Part shown: positions 52,189-63,344 of the stretch, in pieces | Layout: each line of letters starts with the position of its first letter | Position numbering within the stretch: position 1 is the first letter of the stretch | NCBI GenBank assembly: GCA_014843695.1 | Contig: CM026400.1 | Span: 15,210,653-15,274,652 of the forward strand | DNA: 64,000 bases | DNA from: Archivesica marissinica | Taxonomy: Eukaryota > Mollusca > Bivalvia > Venerida > Vesicomyidae | Reading direction: 5' to 3' | Notes under the pieces: generated by a model | Databases searched by the model: none | Seen by the model: the letters and a program-made list of their open reading frames with translations, nothing else | Told to the model about the DNA's origin: nothing | Made by a program: the position numbers and the translations under genes

Positions 52189-52424
52189 CCCTATCAACAC
52201 CAAGTAACTGACATGGACTGGTGCATGCTATTTTCAGACCAATAAATTAATAACAAAATTATATTTGGATCAGTTCATTTATCAAAATGGGTAAAAAAAA
52301 TTCTAAAAATAGTTATATTACTTGAAAAAAGTGCAGATCCTGATGAGACGGCTCATCACGAGCCGGCTCATCTGGATCTACACTTTTTTGTAAGCCAATT
52401 TAGTGGTCTGTGGTGTTGAGAGGG
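52189..52424. mobile_element. TTAA-flanked MITE in satellite, copy 3
   Basis: Same sequence, 2590 bp after copy 2. Confidence 0.9.
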
Positions 52425-54081
52425 TTAAATCTACATTGCCTCTAGTCTCTCTGTCATGGTGATGTCCTCAGGCAACACTCTTAAATCTACATTGCATCTT
52501 CTCTCTAGTCTCTCTGTCATGGTGATGTCCTCGGGCAATACTCTTATATCTACATTGCCTCTAGTCTCTCCGTCATGGTGATGTCCTTAGGCAAGACTCC
52601 TAAATCTACACTGCCTCTAGTCTCTCCGTCATGGTGATGTCCTCCGGCAAGACTCCTAAATCTACATTGCCTCTAGTCTCTCTGGTCATGGTGATGTCCC
52701 CAGGCAAGACTCCTAAATCTACATTGCCTCTAGTCTCTCCGTCATGGTGATGTCCCCAGGCAAGACTCCTAAATCTACATTGCCTCTAGTCTCTCTGTCA
52801 TGGTGATGTCCCCAGGCAAGACTCCTAAATCTACATTGCCTCTAGTCTCTCCGTCATGGTGATGTCCCCAGGCAAGACTCCTAAATCTACATTGCCTCTA
52901 ATCTCTCCGTCATGGTGATGTCCCCAGGCAAGACTCCTAAATCTACATTGCCTCTAGTCTCTCTGTCATGGTGATGTCCTTTGGCATCCCTTAAATCTAC
53001 ATTGCCTCTAGTCTCTCCGTCATGGTGATGTCCTCTGGCATCTCTTAATTCTACATTGCATCTAGTCTCTCCGTCATGGTGATGTCCTCTGGAATCTCTT
53101 AAATCTACATTGCCTCTAGTCTCTCCGTCATGGTGATGTCCTCTGACATCTCTTAAGTGTACATTGCCTCTAGTCTCTCCGTCATGGTGATGTCCTCTTA
53201 AATCTACATTACCTCTAGTCTCTCCATCATAGTGATGTCCTCTGGCATCTCTTAAATCTACATTGCCTCTAGTCTCTCTGTCATGGTGATGTCCTCGGGC
53301 AAGACTCTTAAATCTACATTGCCTCTAGTCTCTCCGTCATTGTGCTGTCCTCTGGCATCTCTTAAATCTACATTGCCTCTAGTCTCTCCGTCGTGGTGAT
53401 GTCCTCAGGCAAGACTCTTAAATCTACATTGCCTCTAGTCTCTCCGTCATAGTGATGTCCTCAGACAAGACTCTTAAATCTACATTGCCTCTAGTCTCTC
53501 CGTCATGGTGATGTCCCCAGGCAAGACTCCTAAATCTACATTGCCTCTAGTCTCTCCGTCATGGTGATGTCCTCAGACAAGACTCTTAAATCTACATTGC
53601 CTCTAGTCTCTCCGTCATAGTGATGTCCTCAGACAAGACTCTTAAATCTACATTGTCTCTAGTCTCTCCATTGTGGTGATGTCCTCAGGCAAGACTCTTA
53701 AATCTACATTGCCTCTAGTCTCTCCGTCATGGTGATGTCCCCAGGCAAGACTCCTAAATCTACATTGCCTCTAGTCTCTCCGTCATTGTGATGTCCTCTG
53801 GCATCTCTTAAATCTACATTGCCTCTAGTCTCTCTGTCATGGTGATGTCCTCCGGCATCTCTTAAATCTACATTACCTCTAGTCTCTCTGTCATGGTGAT
53901 GTCCTTTGGCATCCCTTAAATCTACATTACCTCTAGTCTCTCCATCATGGTGATGTCCTCTGACATCTCTTAAATCTACATTGCCTCTAGTCTCTCCGTC
54001 ATTGTGATGTCCTCTGGCATCTCTTAAATCTACATTGCCTCTAGTCTCTCCGTCATGGTGATGTCCTCTGACATCTCTTAA

Positions 54082-54317
54082 CCCTATCAACACCAAGTAA
54101 CTGACATGGACTGGTGCATGCTATTTTCAGACCAATAAATTAATAACAAAATTATATTTGGATCAGTTCATTTATCAAAATGGGTAAAAAAAATTCTAAA
54201 AATAGTTATATTACTTGAAAAAAGTGCAGATCCTGATGAGACGGCTCATCACGAGCCGGCTCATCTGGATCTACACTTTTTTGTAAGCCAATTTAGTGGT
54301 CTGTGGTGTTGAGAGGG
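54082..54317. mobile_element. TTAA-flanked MITE in satellite, copy 4
   Basis: Same sequence, 1893 bp after copy 3 and 4483 bp after copy 2. Confidence 0.9.
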
Positions 54318-56309
54318 TTAAATCTACATTGCCTCTAGTCTCTCTGTCATGGTGATGTCCTCAGGCAACACTCTTAAATCTACATTGCATCTTCTCTCTA
54401 GTCTCTCTGTCATGGTGATGTCCTCGGGCAATACTCTTATATCTACATTGCCTCTAGTCTCTCCGTCATGGTGATGTCCTTAGGCAAGACTCCTAAATCT
54501 ACACTGCCTCTAGTCTCTCCGTCATGGTGATGTCCTCCGGCAAGACTCCTAAATCTACATTGCCTCTAGTCTCTCTGGTCATGGTGATGTCCCCAGGCAA
54601 GACTCCTAAATCTACATTGCCTCTAGTCTCTCCGTCATGGTGATGTCCCCAGGCAAGACTCCTAAATCTACATTGCCTCTAGTCTCTCTGTCATGGTGAT
54701 GTCCCCAGGCAAGACTCCTAAATCTACATTGCCTCTAGTCTCTCCGTCATGGTGATGTCCCCAGGCAAGACTCCTAAATCTACATTGCCTCTAATCTCTC
54801 CGTCATGGTGATGTCCTCAGGCAAGACTCCTAAATCTACATTGCCTCTAGTCTCTCTGTCATGGTGATGTCCCCAGGCAAGACTCCTAAATCTACATTGC
54901 CTCTAGTCTCTCTGTCATGGTGATGTCCTCTGGCATCTCCTAAATCTACACTGCCTCTAGTCTCTCCGTCATGGTGATGTCCTCAGACAAGACTCTTAAA
55001 TCTACACTGCCTCTAGTCTCTCCGTCATGGTGATGTCCTCAGACAATACTCTTAAATCTACACTGCATCTAGTCTCTCTGTCATGGTGATGTCCCCAGGC
55101 AAGACTCCTAAATCTACATTGCCTCTAGTCTCCGTCATGGTGATGTCCCCAGGCAAGACTCCTAAATCTACATTGCCTCTAGTCTCCGTCATGGTGATGT
55201 CCCCAGGCAAGACTCCTAAATCTACATTGCCTCTAGTCTCTCTGTCATGGTGATGTCCCCAGACAAGACTCCTAAATCTACATTGCCTCTAGTCTCTCCG
55301 TCATGGTGGTGTCCTCAGACAAGACTCCTAAATCTACATTGCCTCTAGTCTCTCCATCATGGTGATGTTCTCTGACATCTCTTAAATCTACATTACCTCT
55401 AGTCTCTCCGTCATGGTGATGTCCTTTGGCATCCCTTAAATCTACATTGCCTCTAGTCTCTCCATCATGGTAATGTCCTCTGGCATCTCTTAATTCTACA
55501 TTGCATCTAGTCTCTCCATCATGGTGATGTCCTCTGGCATCTCTTAAATCTACATTGCCTCTAGTCTCTCCGTCATGGTGATGTCCTCTGGCATCTCTTA
55601 AATCTACATTGCCTCTAGTCTCTCCGTCATGGTGATGTCCTCTGGCATCTCTTAAATCTACATTACCTCTAGTCTCTCTGTCATGGTGATGTCCTCTGGC
55701 ATCTCTTAAATCTACATTGCCTCTAGTCTCTCCGTCATGGTGATGTCCTCTGACATCTCTTAAATCTACATTACCTCTAGTCTCTCTGTCATGGTGATGT
55801 CCTCTGGCATCTCTTAAATCTACATTGCCTCTAGTCTCTCCGACATGATGTCCTCTGACATCTCTTAAATCTACATTGCCTCTAGTCTCTCCGTCATGGT
55901 GATGTCCTCTGACATCTCTTAAATCTACATTGCATCTACTCTCTCCGTCATGGTGTCCTCTGACATCTCTTAAATCTACATTGCATCTAGTCTCTCCGTC
56001 ATGGTGATGTCCTCTGGCATCTCTTAAATCTACATTACCTCTAGTCTCTCCGTCATGGTGATGTCCTCTGGCATCTCTTAAATCTACATTGCCTCTAGTC
56101 TCTCCGTCATGGTGATGTCCTCTGACATCTCTTAAATCTACATTGCCTCTAGTCTCTCCGTCATGGTGATGTCCTCTGACATCTCTTAAATCTACATTGC
56201 ATCTACTCTCTCCGTCATGGTGTCCTCTGACATCTCTTAAATCTACATTGCATCTAGTCTCTCCGTCATGGTGATGTCCTCTGGCATCTCTTAAATCTAC
56301 ATTGCCTCT

Positions 56310-56440
56310 AGTCTCTCCGTCACGGTCATGGATTCCAATGTGAATGATGTCTCGAGAGTGACTAATCTAATGTTGTAAGAACTTGGCAATTGAGCTAGCT
56401 ACATGTACAGTCATGTAACGTAAATTTTGTATGAACTAAG
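56310..56440 (+). mobile_element. SINE-D 3' half at the right edge of the satellite
   Basis: CGGTCATGGATTCCAATGTG, AATGATGTCTCGAGAGTGAC, TAATCTAATGTTGTAAGAAC, TTGGCAATTGAGCTAGC match the SINE-D tail at 27713-27800. It anchors the origin of the 54-bp unit. Confidence 0.8.
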
Positions 56441-57036
56441 AAATGCTTGTATACTGTGATTGTGATGCAGCATAATGGTTAATGATATACGTTACAATGT
56501 TGAATCATTTGAGGTGCATACGTTGTCGCCTTTTGTGGATAATTGGCCTAAGGAACTGTACAATGAAGGAATTGAAGCCATTTCAGTGTGCAGTCATATT
56601 GCTTTGCTGTATTCAGTGTATTTGCCAATTTTTATGCAGTGTGCATTCATATTGCTCTGCTGTATTCGGTGTATTTGCCAATTTTTATGCAGTGTGCATT
56701 CATATTGCTCTGCTGTATTCAGTGTATTGGCCAATTTTTATACAATATACAACCGTGTGTCTGTGTAGATCAGTTAGCAGATAACGCCCTGTAGAATCTA
56801 CAACCCACATTTTAGTGACTGTAAAAATCAATACAATGGACCATGGATAATGATTTGCGATTTCAATAAGTATTGATTTTCATGTTCCGTTCGGTCAACA
56901 TTTCACATTATTGGTGGTCTGTTGTATCTCTGTCCATATATACTGCCAACCCCTCCCAGGGAGTGTTACAGGCATGTCTGCGTGAAGCCAGATCGACGGT
57001 ATCTGTTTACTTTTAATTCAAAATTCTTTTTCCAAA
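56441..57036. repeat. RXR intron 2: three 53-bp tandem units and unique sequence
   Basis: At about 56588-56744, three units of GCAGTGTGCATTCATATTGC, TCTGCTGTATTCGGTGTATT, TGCCAATTTTTAT. The rest is unique without a conserved frame. Confidence 0.8.
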
Positions 57037-57197
57037 TTTGTTTAAAGTTTAAACATTACTTATTTTACAAAGATTGCGAAGCAAGTTTTAAAAACTTATA
57101 TTAATCACTCTCGTTGGCGCGGATGAAAGCGTATATGTGATCATTTGTGTGGGAGGAAACCGGAGTACCCGGAGAAAACCCACCTGTCCTATCTGGC
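57037..57197 (-). mobile_element. SINE-E, cut by the assembly gap
   Basis: AAAGTTTAAACATTACTTAT, AAGATTGCGAAGCAAGTTTT, TATTAATCACTCTCGTTGGC, GGGAGGAAACCGGAGTACCC; it continues into the Ns. Confidence 0.85.
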
Positions 57198-58197
57198 NNN
57201 NNNNNNNNNNNNNNNNNNNNNNNNNNNNNNNNNNNNNNNNNNNNNNNNNNNNNNNNNNNNNNNNNNNNNNNNNNNNNNNNNNNNNNNNNNNNNNNNNNNN
57301 NNNNNNNNNNNNNNNNNNNNNNNNNNNNNNNNNNNNNNNNNNNNNNNNNNNNNNNNNNNNNNNNNNNNNNNNNNNNNNNNNNNNNNNNNNNNNNNNNNNN
57401 NNNNNNNNNNNNNNNNNNNNNNNNNNNNNNNNNNNNNNNNNNNNNNNNNNNNNNNNNNNNNNNNNNNNNNNNNNNNNNNNNNNNNNNNNNNNNNNNNNNN
57501 NNNNNNNNNNNNNNNNNNNNNNNNNNNNNNNNNNNNNNNNNNNNNNNNNNNNNNNNNNNNNNNNNNNNNNNNNNNNNNNNNNNNNNNNNNNNNNNNNNNN
57601 NNNNNNNNNNNNNNNNNNNNNNNNNNNNNNNNNNNNNNNNNNNNNNNNNNNNNNNNNNNNNNNNNNNNNNNNNNNNNNNNNNNNNNNNNNNNNNNNNNNN
57701 NNNNNNNNNNNNNNNNNNNNNNNNNNNNNNNNNNNNNNNNNNNNNNNNNNNNNNNNNNNNNNNNNNNNNNNNNNNNNNNNNNNNNNNNNNNNNNNNNNNN
57801 NNNNNNNNNNNNNNNNNNNNNNNNNNNNNNNNNNNNNNNNNNNNNNNNNNNNNNNNNNNNNNNNNNNNNNNNNNNNNNNNNNNNNNNNNNNNNNNNNNNN
57901 NNNNNNNNNNNNNNNNNNNNNNNNNNNNNNNNNNNNNNNNNNNNNNNNNNNNNNNNNNNNNNNNNNNNNNNNNNNNNNNNNNNNNNNNNNNNNNNNNNNN
58001 NNNNNNNNNNNNNNNNNNNNNNNNNNNNNNNNNNNNNNNNNNNNNNNNNNNNNNNNNNNNNNNNNNNNNNNNNNNNNNNNNNNNNNNNNNNNNNNNNNNN
58101 NNNNNNNNNNNNNNNNNNNNNNNNNNNNNNNNNNNNNNNNNNNNNNNNNNNNNNNNNNNNNNNNNNNNNNNNNNNNNNNNNNNNNNNNNNNNNNNNN
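57198..58197. other. Assembly gap, 1000 N
   Basis: Exactly 1000 ambiguous bases, a placeholder length. It separates a SINE-E copy from a ~30-bp tandem repeat that leads to RXR exon 3. Reading frames through the Ns have no meaning. Confidence 1.
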
Positions 58198-58280
58198 ATA
58201 TAAACACAGTAAATTTGCCCCCTTGTGAAGAATAAACACAATAAACTTGCCCCCCTGTGGAATATAAACATAGTAAATTT
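58198..58280. repeat. ~30-bp tandem repeat abutting the RXR exon-3 acceptor
   Basis: Three visible units: ATAAACACAGTAAATTTGCC plus CCCTTGTGAAG, then AATAAACACAATAAACTTGC plus CCCCCTGTGGAA, then TATAAACATAGTAAATTTACATTTCAG. The last unit contains the acceptor. The array probably extends into the gap. Confidence 0.85.
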
Positions 58281-58289
58281 ACATTTCAG

Positions 58290-58447
58290 TTGCGAGGGAT
58301 GTAAGGGATTTTTTAAGCGTACCGTGCGAAAGGATCTGACTTACGCATGCAGAGATGATAGGAACTGTATGATAGACAAGCGCCAGAGAAACCGGTGTCA
58401 ATACTGTAGATATATGAAGTGTCTCTCGATGGGCATGAAGCGGGAAG
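58290..58447 (+). CDS. RXR: RXR exon 3: rest of the DNA-binding domain
   Basis: 158 bp from ACATTTCAG to GTATGTCG. The first base completes Ser (AG+T), then [20 protein letters not shown], with the CEGCKG P-box that reads half-site AGGTCA and the last two Cys of finger 1. Finger 2 follows: [33 protein letters not shown] (Cys spacing C-x5-C-x9-C-x2-C). All eight zinc ligands are present across exons 2 and 3. The exon ends in phase 1 (GAA G), as in other RXR genes, where AVQEERQR would follow. Hinge and ligand-binding exons are not found before 64000, so the gene continues to the right. Confidence 0.97.
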
Positions 58448-58547
58448 GTATGTCGAGAACATTGACCTGTACATACATGTGTGATACTAGTAATTCATTG
58501 TAATCATTGCGTACCAGTATAACCGCCTTTCGGCACGACCTAGTTAA

Positions 58548-58776
58548 CCCATTCAACACCAAGTAACTGACGTGGATTGGTCCATGATATTTTTAGACCA
58601 ATAAATTAATAACAAAATTACATTTGGATCAGTTCATTTATCAAAATGGGTAAACAAATTTCTAAAAATAGTTTTATATTACTTGAAAAAAGTGCAGCTC
58701 CTGATGAGACGGCTCGTGACTCATCTGGATCTACACTTTTTGTACGCCTATTTAGAGGTCTGTGGTGTTGAAAGGG
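58548..58776. mobile_element. TTAA-flanked MITE (piggyBac-like), 229 bp
   Basis: CCCATTCAACACC...GGTGTTGAAAGGG with TTAA at 58544-58547 and 58777-58780. One arm of the central hairpin is shortened (GGCTCGTGACTCATC). It lies in RXR intron 3. Confidence 0.85.
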
Positions 58777-58869
58777 TTAACCCGCCACAGTACAGCAGCA
58801 AGCCTTCAGTTTATTCCTACTGTATATCAAGTTACACGTGTTTGTATTATAGACTGAGGGGGAACCGAC

Positions 58870-59090
58870 CCTCTGTGGTCGAGTGGTTACGGTCATTGAC
58901 TTCAAATCACTTGCCCCTCACCTGTGTAGGTTCGAATCCCACCACTGTAGTTGTCAGATGATTTCAAGTGAGGAAGCAATCCGGCTTGTTCACAGTAGGT
59001 CGGTGCCCATCCGAGTCGGGGAAATATTGTTCGAAGGGGAGCAACCCCTTGTCTTCCTCCACCAATAATAGCTCCATAGTCGTTATATAT
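58870..59090 (+). mobile_element. SINE-B, source of the following 21-bp array
   Basis: CTCTGTGGTCGAGTGGTTAC (A box), GTAGGTTCGAATCCCACCAC (B box), TCAAGTGAGGAAGCAATCCG, GTCTTCCTCCACCAATAATA, GCTCCATAGTCGTTATATAT, then GGCCTAAGCTAT continues as a tandem repeat. Confidence 0.85.
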
Positions 59091-60652
59091 GGCCTAAGCT
59101 ATTTGTGCGATGGCCTACGCTATTTGTGCGATGGCCTAAGCTATTTATGCGATGGCCTACGCTATCTGTGCGATGACCTACGCTATTTATGCGATGGCCT
59201 AAGCTATTTATGCGATGACCTAAGCTATTTGTGCGATGGCCTAAGCTATTTATGCGATGGCCTACGCTATCTGTGCGATGGCCTACGCTATCTGTGGGCC
59301 TAAGCTATCTGTGCGATGGCCTACGCTATTTGTACGATGGCCTAAGCTATTTATGCGATGGCCTACGCTATCTGTGCGATGACATAAGCTATTTATGCGA
59401 TGGCCTAAGTTATTTGTGCGATGGCCTAAGCTATTTATGCGATGGCCTAAGCTATTTGTGCGATGGCCTAAGCTATTTGTGCGATGGCCTAAGCTATTTG
59501 TGCGATGGCCTAAGCTATTTGTGCGTGGCCTAAGCTATTTGTGCGATGGCCTAAGCTATTTGTGCGATGGCCTAAGCTATCTGTGCGATGGCCTACACTA
59601 TTTGTGCGATGGCCTAAGCTATTTATGCGAGACCTACGCTATCTGTGCGATGGCCTAAGCTATTTATGCGATGGCCTAAGCTATCTGTGCGATGGCCTAC
59701 GCTATCTGTGGGCCTAAGCTATCTGTGCGATGGCCTACCTATCTGTGCGATGGCCTAAGCTATTTATGCGATGGCCTAAGCTATTTGTGCAATGGCCTAA
59801 GCTATCTGTGCGATGGCCTAAGCTATTTATGCGATGGCCTAAGCTATTTATGCGATGGCCTAAGCTATTGTGCGATGGCCTAAGCTATTTATGCGATGGC
59901 CTAAGCTATTTATGCGATGCCTAAGCTATTTATGCGATGGCCTAAGCTATTTGTGCGATGGCCTAAGCTATTTGTGTGATGGCCTAAGCTATTTGTGCGA
60001 TGGCCTAAGCTATTTGTGCGATGGCCTAAGCTTTTGTGCGATGGCCTAAGCTATCTGTGCGATGGCCTACGCTATTTGTGTGATGGCCTAAGCTATTTAT
60101 GCGATGACCTACGCTATCTGTGCGATGGCCTAAGCTATTTATGCGATGGCCTAAGCTATCTGTGCGATGGCCTACGCTATCTGTGGGCCTAAGCTATCTG
60201 TGCGATGGCCTACGCTATCTGTGCGATGGCCTAAGCTATTTATGCGATGGCCTAAGCTATTTGTGCAATGGCCTAAGCTATCTGTGCGATGGCCTAAGCT
60301 ATTTATGCGATGGCCTAAGCTATTTATGCGATGGCCTAAGCTATTTGTGCGATGGCCTAAGCTATTTATGCGATGGCCTAAGCTATTTGTGCGATGGCCT
60401 AAGCTATCTGTGCGATGGCCTAAGCTATTTATGCGATGGCCTAAGCTATTTATGCGATGGCCTAAGCTATTTATGCGATGGTCTAAGCTATTTGTGCGAT
60501 GGCCTAAGCTATTTGTGCGATGGCCTAAGCTATCTGTGCGATGGCCTAAGCTATTTGTGCGATGGCCTAAGCTATCTGTGCGATGGCCTAAGCTATTTAT
60601 GCGATGGCCTAAGCTATTTATGCGATGGTCTAAGCTATTTGTGCGATGGCTC
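59084..60652. repeat. 21-bp minisatellite derived from the SINE-B tail
   Basis: About 74 units of ATGGCCTAAGCTATTTGTGC plus G. Related SINE-B tails read TATGACCTAAGCTGTTGGTG-type sequence (for example TCTGACCTAAGCTGTCGGTG at 63472). Variants: TACGCT, CTGTGC, TATGC, and one-base deletions. Peptide frames (CDGLSYL) are artefacts. Confidence 0.95.
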
Positions 60653-60816
60653 TAAGAACTAGCAAACATTGTATTCTAAACTGTAAGCAAACTTTAAGGA
60701 GTTTCACAATTCATTGTGGTGTGTTAAATCTCTGGAAATTACCAGGTGAGATTCTAAATCACTATAAAAGACTAGTTCTAGTATCCTTGGAAACCACAAC
60801 TGATAAGTCTGACGTC
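60653..60816. other. RXR intron 3, short unique stretch
   Basis: No element recognised. Confidence 0.4.
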
Positions 60817-61370
60817 ATTTAAACCACTATGTTCAATTTTAGGTCATTTAAACCACTATGTTTACGTCATTTAAACCACTATGTTGGTGTTTGTCATTTA
60901 AACCACTGTGTTGAATTTTATGTCATTTAAACCACTATGTTGAATTTTAGGCCATTTAAACCAGTTGAATTTTAGGCCATTTAAACCACTGTGTTGAATT
61001 TTATGTCATTTAAACCACTATATTGAATTTTAGTCCATTTAAACCAGTTGAATTTTAGGCCATTTAAACCACTGTGTTGAATTTTATGTCATTTAAACCA
61101 CTATATTGAATTTTAGGCCATTTAAACCAGTGTGTTGAATTTTAGGCCATTTAAACCAGTTGAATTTTACACTGTGTTGAATTGTATGTCATTTAAACCA
61201 CTATATTGAATTTTAGTCCATTTAAACCAGTTGAATTTTAGGCCATTTAAACCACTGTGTTGAATTTTATGTCATTTAAACCACTATATTGAATTTTAGT
61301 CCATTTAAACCAGTTGAATTTTAGGCCATTTAAACCAGTGTGTTGAATTTTATGTCATTTAAACTACTTT
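60817..61370. repeat. ~29-bp minisatellite, irregular
   Basis: About 19 units of TTGAATTTTAGGCCATTTAA plus ACCACTGTG, with many shortened units (ACCAG) and GTCATTTAA variants. Confidence 0.9.
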
Positions 61371-61776
61371 TATAACATTTATTGGAATCCACTAGTTTGA
61401 ATTCTATTCTATGTCATTCAAAACCCACTACATGTACAAAACCCACTACATGTACAGTATGTTGGATTCTAAAAACTGGATTTCACTAGGGAGAAGTTTA
61501 GAACGTTGAAAGCCACTGGTCAGTTGTCTACTTGTGTCGCTGACCGCTAGCGTGCACTATTAGACCAAGGCATGGTCTGTCCTTGAATGGTCAGTGAACT
61601 TTCTTGGACTGATCAATGGAGATAATATCGGGGATAGTATGTGGTAATTTGTAAACTAGTAATGCATGCATGTGTCATGTCATTCTGCTTGCATCTATTG
61701 ATCTATGTGTACTATTTATTGTTCTTTAAGACAAAGGACACTATGGCTATCAATCATCTGCCTTCTTTATTTTGCT
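61371..61776. other. RXR intron 3, unique sequence
   Basis: Includes a short direct repeat AAAACCCACTACATGTACA (x2, about 61418-61456). No gene. Confidence 0.45.
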
Positions 61777-61780
61777 TTAA

Positions 61781-62107
61781 GCCCATTCAACACCCAATTA
61801 ACTGACATGGACGACCGATGCATGATATTTTTAGACCAATAAATTAATAAAGAATTACATTTGGACCAGTTCATTTATCAAAATGGGTCAATTTTGTCTA
61901 AAAATAGTAATTATTACTTGCAAAAAAATGCAGATCCTGATGAGACGGCTCGTCACATTTATTAAAATGGGTAGATTTTATCTATTAAAGAATAGTAATA
62001 TTACTTGCAAACAGTGCAGATCCTGATGAGACGGGCTCGTCATGAGCCGGCTCATCTTGATCTACACTCTTTGTAAGTCTATTTAGGGGTCTGTGGTGTT
62101 GAAAGGG
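61781..62107. mobile_element. TTAA-flanked MITE with internal duplication, 327 bp
   Basis: GCCCATTCAACACC...GGTGTTGAAAGGG, TTAA at both ends (61777-61780; 62108-62111). The stretch CATTTATCAAAATGGGTCAA to GATGAGACGGCTCGTCAC is duplicated (second copy 61956-62041). Confidence 0.85.
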
Positions 62108-62206
62108 TTAATTATTTTGTCAGTGTTTATAGTTTTTTTCTAGAATGCAATATAATTATATTCTTTTTTTATATTTGTCCATTTTTCAATGTTTCCTTCC
62201 TGTATA

Positions 62207-62352
62207 CAGTCAAACATGTGTTAGTGGTCACCTGTATTAAGCAGCCAGTTTCTAGATTCCCAATATGCTGGTTTCTTATACATTTGACCTGTGCTAAGCA
62301 GCGTCCTGTGATTCCATATGGCTGGCTGGTTAACTAAACACAGGTTTGACTG
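62207..62352. mobile_element. Tc1/mariner (pogo/Tigger-like) MITE, 146 bp, TA TSD
   Basis: CAGTCAAACATGTGTTAGTG...ACACAGGTTTGACTG, flanked by TA (62205-62206; 62353-62354). A one-ended relative lies at 63791-63820 (CAGCCAAACCTGCGTTAATG). Confidence 0.8.
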
Positions 62353-63344
62353 TATTACATTGTTGGAATATATGACTTATATAATATAGCATTTGTTTAC
62401 TTGTGTTACAGTCTTGTTATTTAGGTACTGTTCTAATATTACACGATGCATATCGGGGTTCATTCTAGGTAATAATTTTTGTGAGAAGTGAGACAGCACG
62501 CGGTTAGACTATAAAGTGTGTTATTTAATATATTATAACAAAATAGGGCTAAATGTCACAATTTTACCATTTTGAATATGAGTGATATAATTGGACAGTG
62601 TATCTTTTATTCGACAAAGTTTTTTATTTTTACAATTTTCATAAAAAAATTGTTTACGGAAATTGTAAAATAAAATATTTAAATAAATTATTTTAGGGAG
62701 AAGTGTGGTCCGCAAGGGGGCGACGTCAGGGTCCCTAGGGCGACTATTTCGCTTCAGTCGCTCTATAGAATGAGCCCTGACATAATGACATTTCTTCCAT
62801 GTACTTTCATTCTAGCTGCTTTTGGTATCTCGTTTGGCCACTGTTTGCTTTTATACTTGAAGTGTTGGAAGTGTTGGGATTTGTTAATTGGTGCACATAA
62901 TTTAAAAAAATTTAAATATTTATATATGAATTCAATTTTCTTTTCATTCCGAGAATATTTTTTTCTATGTTTTCTTAATATTTGAGAAATAATAAGTTTC
63001 TGTTTGAATATTGAGATGGTCTGCATTTTCAAATATTGGGGCCTTTTCTTGTTTATATAACAGGGGCCTCGCCTAGATAGATTTGTTTATTTATAGAGGG
63101 TGACCTAATTAGTTCTGAACAATCTTCCTTTAGGGCTCTCTATCTGCCTTAGGGCCCTCCTGTATGTAGCATGTTATTGTCTTTACTTTCAAATTAATTA
63201 TTCACAAGTTGGGAACAATTCACAACCGAAGGGTTCCGTCACATCTGTTAAACATGGTAATAATTATATGCATGCTAAAATAAATGAACTTATTATTGAT
63301 CTAAGCAATGACAATGAAACAATTTACACTGTACATGTAGGCTC
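62353..63344. other. RXR intron 3, mostly unique
   Basis: 62700-62775 (GGGAGAAGTGTGGTCCGCAA, GGGTCCCTAGGGCGACTATT) is an inverted relative of the GGGCGA repeat at 11370 and 32505. AT-rich elsewhere; no conserved exon was recognised. Confidence 0.45.

Larger units (their letters stand above)
46072..56335. repeat. 54-bp satellite derived from SINE-D, with higher-order structure
   Basis: About 170 units in RXR intron 2: AAATCTACATTGCCTCTAGT, CTCTCCGTCATGGTGATGTC, CTCTGACATCTCTT. It corresponds to the SINE-D body TTAAATTCCACATTGCCTCT, TCTCTCTCCTTCATGGCGAA, GGATTCC. The right end (56310-56440) runs straight into the SINE-D 3' half (ATGGATTCCAATGTGAATGA, GTCTCGAGAGTGACTAATC). Sub-types alternate (CTCTGACATCTCTTAAA versus CCCAGGCAAGACTCCTAAA). 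Four identical TTAA-MITE copies lie at spacings of 1893, 2590 and 1893 bp. The 18-residue repeat frames on the minus strand (DVRGHHHDGETRGNVDLR) are artefacts of unit length. Confidence 0.97.

Noticed and set aside
51544..52203. 219-codon His/Arg/Asp-rich repeat frame in the 54-bp satellite
   Set aside because: Neighbouring sub-type units carry frame-breaking changes, the frame ends inside a MITE, and it lies in an RXR intron on the opposite strand.
46072..56335. Centromeric satellite
   Set aside because: Higher-order structure is present, but the array sits inside an intron of RXR, between two exons on the same strand, and is only ~10 kb.
57088..58271. Very long frames across the N run
   Set aside because: They consist of ambiguous bases only.
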